A stretch of 7,245 nt of DNA. Origin: Anaerolineae bacterium (lineage in GTDB: Bacteria > Chloroflexota > Anaerolineae > J102). Position numbers and translations under genes: made by a program. Positions 5,137 to 7,245 of this stretch are shown piece after piece. The notes beneath the pieces were generated by a model. That model did no database searches, was not told the DNA's origin, and was given only the letters and a program-made list of their open reading frames with translations. Position 1 is the stretch's first letter. Each line of letters opens with the position of its first letter. Location of the stretch: contig JALWDV010000724.1 of assembly GCA_027036755.1 (NCBI GenBank), positions 1 through 7,245 on the forward strand, written 5' to 3'.

Positions 5137-7056
5137 ATGAGAAAACGAACATTGTTTGTGCTTTTGTTGGCGCTAATGCTGGCCGTCGTTGTCAGCGCAT
5201 GTGCGCAACAATCGGCGCCCGCGACAGAGAAGCCTGCGGCCGCCACCGAAGCCCCCAAGGCCACCGAAGCCCCTAAGGCCACCGAGGCCCCCAAGGCTAC
5301 TGAAGCCCCCAAGGCTACTGAAGCCCCCAAGGCCACCGAAGCGCCCAAAGCCACCGAAGCCCCCGCCAAAGAAGAGGGCAAGGTCACCGAATTCCGCGGC
5401 ATCTGGCCCTATGTGGTGCCGCCCGCGGGCCATTTCAACACCTTTGTCACCAGCAACCGCGTTGTTCTGGGCATCTACTACCATCTGATGCAGCCCCCGC
5501 TGTTCCTTTACATGTGGGCCGATGAGGACTGGCTGCCCATGGCTGGCAAGTCATGGGAATGGGCCGATGACACCACGCTACGCGTGCATCTGCCCGAAGG
5601 CGCCGTCTGGAGCGATGGCAGCAAGTACACCTCACAGGATGTGGTGGACACCTTCGACATCGTGCGCCTGCAGGGCCTGACGGTGTGGAACTTCCTGGAC
5701 AGCGTGGAAGCGGTGGATGACTACACCGTGGACTTCAAGCTGAAGGAGCCCTCCAACACCGTGCCTCGCCGGGTGCTGCGCGAGATCAACATCCGCAACT
5801 CCTCCACCTATGGCGATTACGCCGCCAAAGCGCGTGAGCTCTTCGATGCGGGCAAGACCAAGGATGATCCCGAATGGCAGGCCCTGCTGCAGGAATTCAA
5901 CGAATTCCGCCCCGACAGCATCGTGGCCCTTGGGCCGTATGTGATGGATGTGGACAGCATCACCGAATCGCAGATTGTGTTGCCCAAGAACGAGACCTCC
6001 TTCATGGCCGACAAGGTCAAGTTCGATCGCCTGGTCATCTTCAACGGCGAGACGCCCGACGCCACGCCGCTGATGCTTTCCAAGGAAGCGGACTACGCCA
6101 CCCACGGCTTCCCGCCCGCGACCGACAAGCAGTTCCAGGCCGAAGGCATCCGCGTCATTCGCGGCCCCAACTACAACGGCCCCGCCCTCTACCTCAACCA
6201 CGACGTTTATCCCTTCAACGTGAAGGAATTCCGTCAGGCGCTGGCCTACGCCATCAACCGGGATGAGAACGGCGTCATCTCCATGGGCCCCTCCGCCAAA
6301 CCCTCCCAGTACATGGACGGCTTCTCCGACAACCTGGCCCCCATGTGGCTGACCGATGAGACCAAGGGCAAGCTGAATCCCTACGCCTTCGATCGGGACA
6401 AGGCCGCCAAGATGCTGGAAGACCTGGGCTTCACCAAGGGTGATGACGGCGTCTGGGTTGACGACAAGGGCAATCGCATGGAGTTCGAGCTGACTGCGCC
6501 TTCCGAATACGCGGACTGGTCCGCCGCGGCCGAGAATCTGGCCGAGCAGCTCACCGACTTCGGCATCAAGACCACCTTCCGCGGCGTCACCTACAGCGAG
6601 CATCCCGCGCTGATCAAGTCTGGCAAGTTCCAGATGGCCATCCGCGAATGGGGCGCTGGCAACCCGCATCCGCAATTCGCTTACAGCATCGACTTCAACG
6701 CCTACAACAAGACCGGCGGCGAGGTTTCCACCGAGGCCGGCCCGGGCATGGACTTCCCGCTGGTGCAGGAAACCGACTGCTGCGGCGAAATCGATCTGGC
6801 GGACATGACGTTGAAGGCGGGCCTGGGCAAAGAGAAGGAAGAGCAGATGAAGTACATCAACGAGCTCGCCCTGGCCTACAACGAACTGCTGCCCCAGATT
6901 CCTCTGTGGGAGCGCTACGGCAACAATCCCGCGGTGGAAGGCGTCCGCGTGAAGCAGTGGCCGCCTGATGATGATCCCGTTTACCTGAACGGCACCTACG
7001 CCGACCCCTTCTCCATCGTGCTGCTGGTGACGGGACGGCTGGAGCCGGTTCAGTAA
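5137..7056 (+). CDS. Family 5 extracellular solute-binding lipoprotein of the ABC importer
   Basis: This protein captures substrate outside the membrane and delivers it to the permease pair. It has 639 residues. A basic N-terminus (MRKR) and hydrophobic stretch lead into lipobox VVSAC, giving lipidated C22. Residues 36-77 are seven copies of a six-residue unit, ATEAPK (the last ends APA), a flexible tether. The binding domain runs from about 85 to 600. Family marks include the N-terminal QPPLFLY region (119-125), LPEGAVWSDGSKYTSQDVVDTF-like motif at 152-173, EFRQALAYAINRD in the middle (the conserved helix), and AAKMLEDLGF further on. The C-terminal IPLWERYGNNP matches the usual closing segment. 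Apart from C22, the only cysteines are the adjacent pair C548-C549. Codon use is more strongly biased than in the permeases, suggesting high expression. Substrate may be a peptide or an oligosaccharide; the sequence alone does not decide. Confidence 0.93.
   Translation: MRKRTLFVLLLALMLAVVVSACAQQSAPATEKPAAATEAPKATEAPKATEAPKATEAPKATEAPKATEAPKATEAPAKEEGKVTEFRGIWPYVVPPAGHFNTFVTSNRVVLGIYYHLMQPPLFLYMWADEDWLPMAGKSWEWADDTTLRVHLPEGAVWSDGSKYTSQDVVDTFDIVRLQGLTVWNFLDSVEAVDDYTVDFKLKEPSNTVPRRVLREINIRNSSTYGDYAAKARELFDAGKTKDDPEWQALLQEFNEFRPDSIVALGPYVMDVDSITESQIVLPKNETSFMADKVKFDRLVIFNGETPDATPLMLSKEADYATHGFPPATDKQFQAEGIRVIRGPNYNGPALYLNHDVYPFNVKEFRQALAYAINRDENGVISMGPSAKPSQYMDGFSDNLAPMWLTDETKGKLNPYAFDRDKAAKMLEDLGFTKGDDGVWVDDKGNRMEFELTAPSEYADWSAAAENLAEQLTDFGIKTTFRGVTYSEHPALIKSGKFQMAIREWGAGNPHPQFAYSIDFNAYNKTGGEVSTEAGPGMDFPLVQETDCCGEIDLADMTLKAGLGKEKEEQMKYINELALAYNELLPQIPLWERYGNNPAVEGVRVKQWPPDDDPVYLNGTYADPFSIVLLVTGRLEPVQ
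5242..5367 (+). repeat. Seven-copy 18-bp coding tandem repeat (lipoprotein linker)
   Basis: The unit gccaccgaagcccccaag is repeated in frame seven times, with a few silent changes; the last copy ends gcc instead of aag. Copies 4 and 5 (5296-5313, 5314-5331) are identical and share the otherwise unused codons gct act, so one is probably a recent duplicate of the other. The tract encodes the linker between the lipid anchor and the binding domain and is a candidate for length variation between strains. Confidence 0.95.
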
Positions 7057-7081
7057 TCCGAATCTCAACCACTCAACTCGC

Positions 7082-7098
7082 ATCCCGTTGATCGGGAT
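7082..7098 (+). terminator. Small hairpin after the binding-protein gene
   Basis: atcccg (7082-7087) and cgggat (7093-7098) form a 6-bp stem with a 5-base loop, 26 bases after the stop codon. The following bases (tctcgc) are not a proper U-run, so this may protect the messenger's 3' end rather than terminate on its own. Confidence 0.35.
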
Positions 7099-7102
7099 TC
7101 TC

Positions 7103-7146
7103 GCACAGGGCGTGGGGTCGGCATTCTCAGGATGTCGGCCCTGCGC
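7103..7146 (+). terminator. Larger nested hairpin after the binding-protein gene
   Basis: gcacagggc (7103-7111) pairs with gccctgcgc (7138-7146) with one mismatch. Inside it, ggcat (7120-7124) pairs with atgtc (7132-7136), one pair being G-U in RNA. There is no U-run afterwards (ctactgctatct), so factor-dependent termination or end protection is the more likely role. Confidence 0.3.
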
Positions 7147-7245
7147 CTACTGCTATCTACACGTCCAGAAATTAGTTCCCTTGCTCTGTCGGGCCGCCAG
7201 AGCTTCGCCCCCACCCCGGCCCTCCCCCGCCAGTCGCTTTGCTCC
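7147..7245. other. Non-coding GC-rich tail with C-tracts, running out of the window
   Basis: No credible gene is seen here. gctctg (7183-7188) and cagagc (7198-7203) form a 6-bp stem with a 9-base loop. The sequence then becomes a run of C-rich blocks (gcccccaccccggccctccc, 7207-7226) before ending in ggcgactgg-like sequence on the other strand. This looks like one arm of another dispersed palindromic repeat whose second arm would lie beyond 7245. Confidence 0.35.

Noticed and set aside
5632..7083. Long open frame on the minus strand (483 codons) opposite the binding-protein gene
   Set aside because: It lies wholly opposite a clearly coding gene with strong third-position GC bias, which opens the complementary frame. 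Its translation is rich in valine, glycine, histidine and leucine without recognisable domain structure.

Overview
This window holds one complete ABC importer operon of the peptide/nickel/oligosaccharide (Dpp/Opp) class, all on the + strand. The order is permease (485-1564), permease (1568-2446), ATPase (2475-3536), ATPase (3548-4564), a 61-residue two-helix membrane protein (4893-5078) and a lipid-anchored family 5 solute-binding protein (5137-7056). The host is most likely a member of the Chloroflexota, probably an Anaerolineae- or Caldilineae-like lineage. This rests on the long alanine/threonine/glutamate/proline/lysine linker behind the lipobox, the moderately GC-rich codon use, and intergenic DNA packed with dispersed palindromes. 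The assignment is an inference; no rRNA or marker gene is present.

How the genes work together: the lipoprotein captures a solute outside the membrane. The two permeases form the channel, each with six predicted helices and an EAA coupling loop. The two ATPases form the motor; both keep all catalytic motifs and both end in a four-cysteine oligopeptide/dipeptide C-terminal domain. The substrate cannot be fixed from sequence: peptides are the default, but related Dpp-type importers carry beta-oligosaccharides. The four transport genes are tightly packed, with gaps of 3, 28 and 11 bases. The binding-protein gene comes last, after a 328-base repeat-filled gap and the small membrane gene, and has the best ribosome binding site in the window.

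The most unusual content is intergenic. Two short elements (217-390 and 4647-4800) have no coding capacity, share an 11-bp terminal inverted repeat (GTAACTGCTAA, one mismatch in one of the four ends), and are each flanked by a perfect but different 8-bp direct repeat (CTGAATAG and GATAGTTC). These are hallmarks of transposition. The GTAA end and 8-bp duplication fit mobilisation by an IS66-family transposase, so I read them as miniature inverted-repeat elements. Their interiors are unrelated, and each carries a different palindromic repeat. The second sits inside an older cacggag-type palindrome, giving a three-level nest. A further fold-back repeat occupies 1-183.

Layout: 1-183 fold-back repeat; 184-208 nothing recognised; 209-398 first miniature element with its target duplications; 399-484 operon leader; 485-4564 four transporter genes; 4565-4892 nested repeats; 4893-5078 small membrane gene; 5137-7056 binding protein; 7057-7245 non-coding tail with hairpins and a GC-rich, C-tract-bearing end that runs out of the window.
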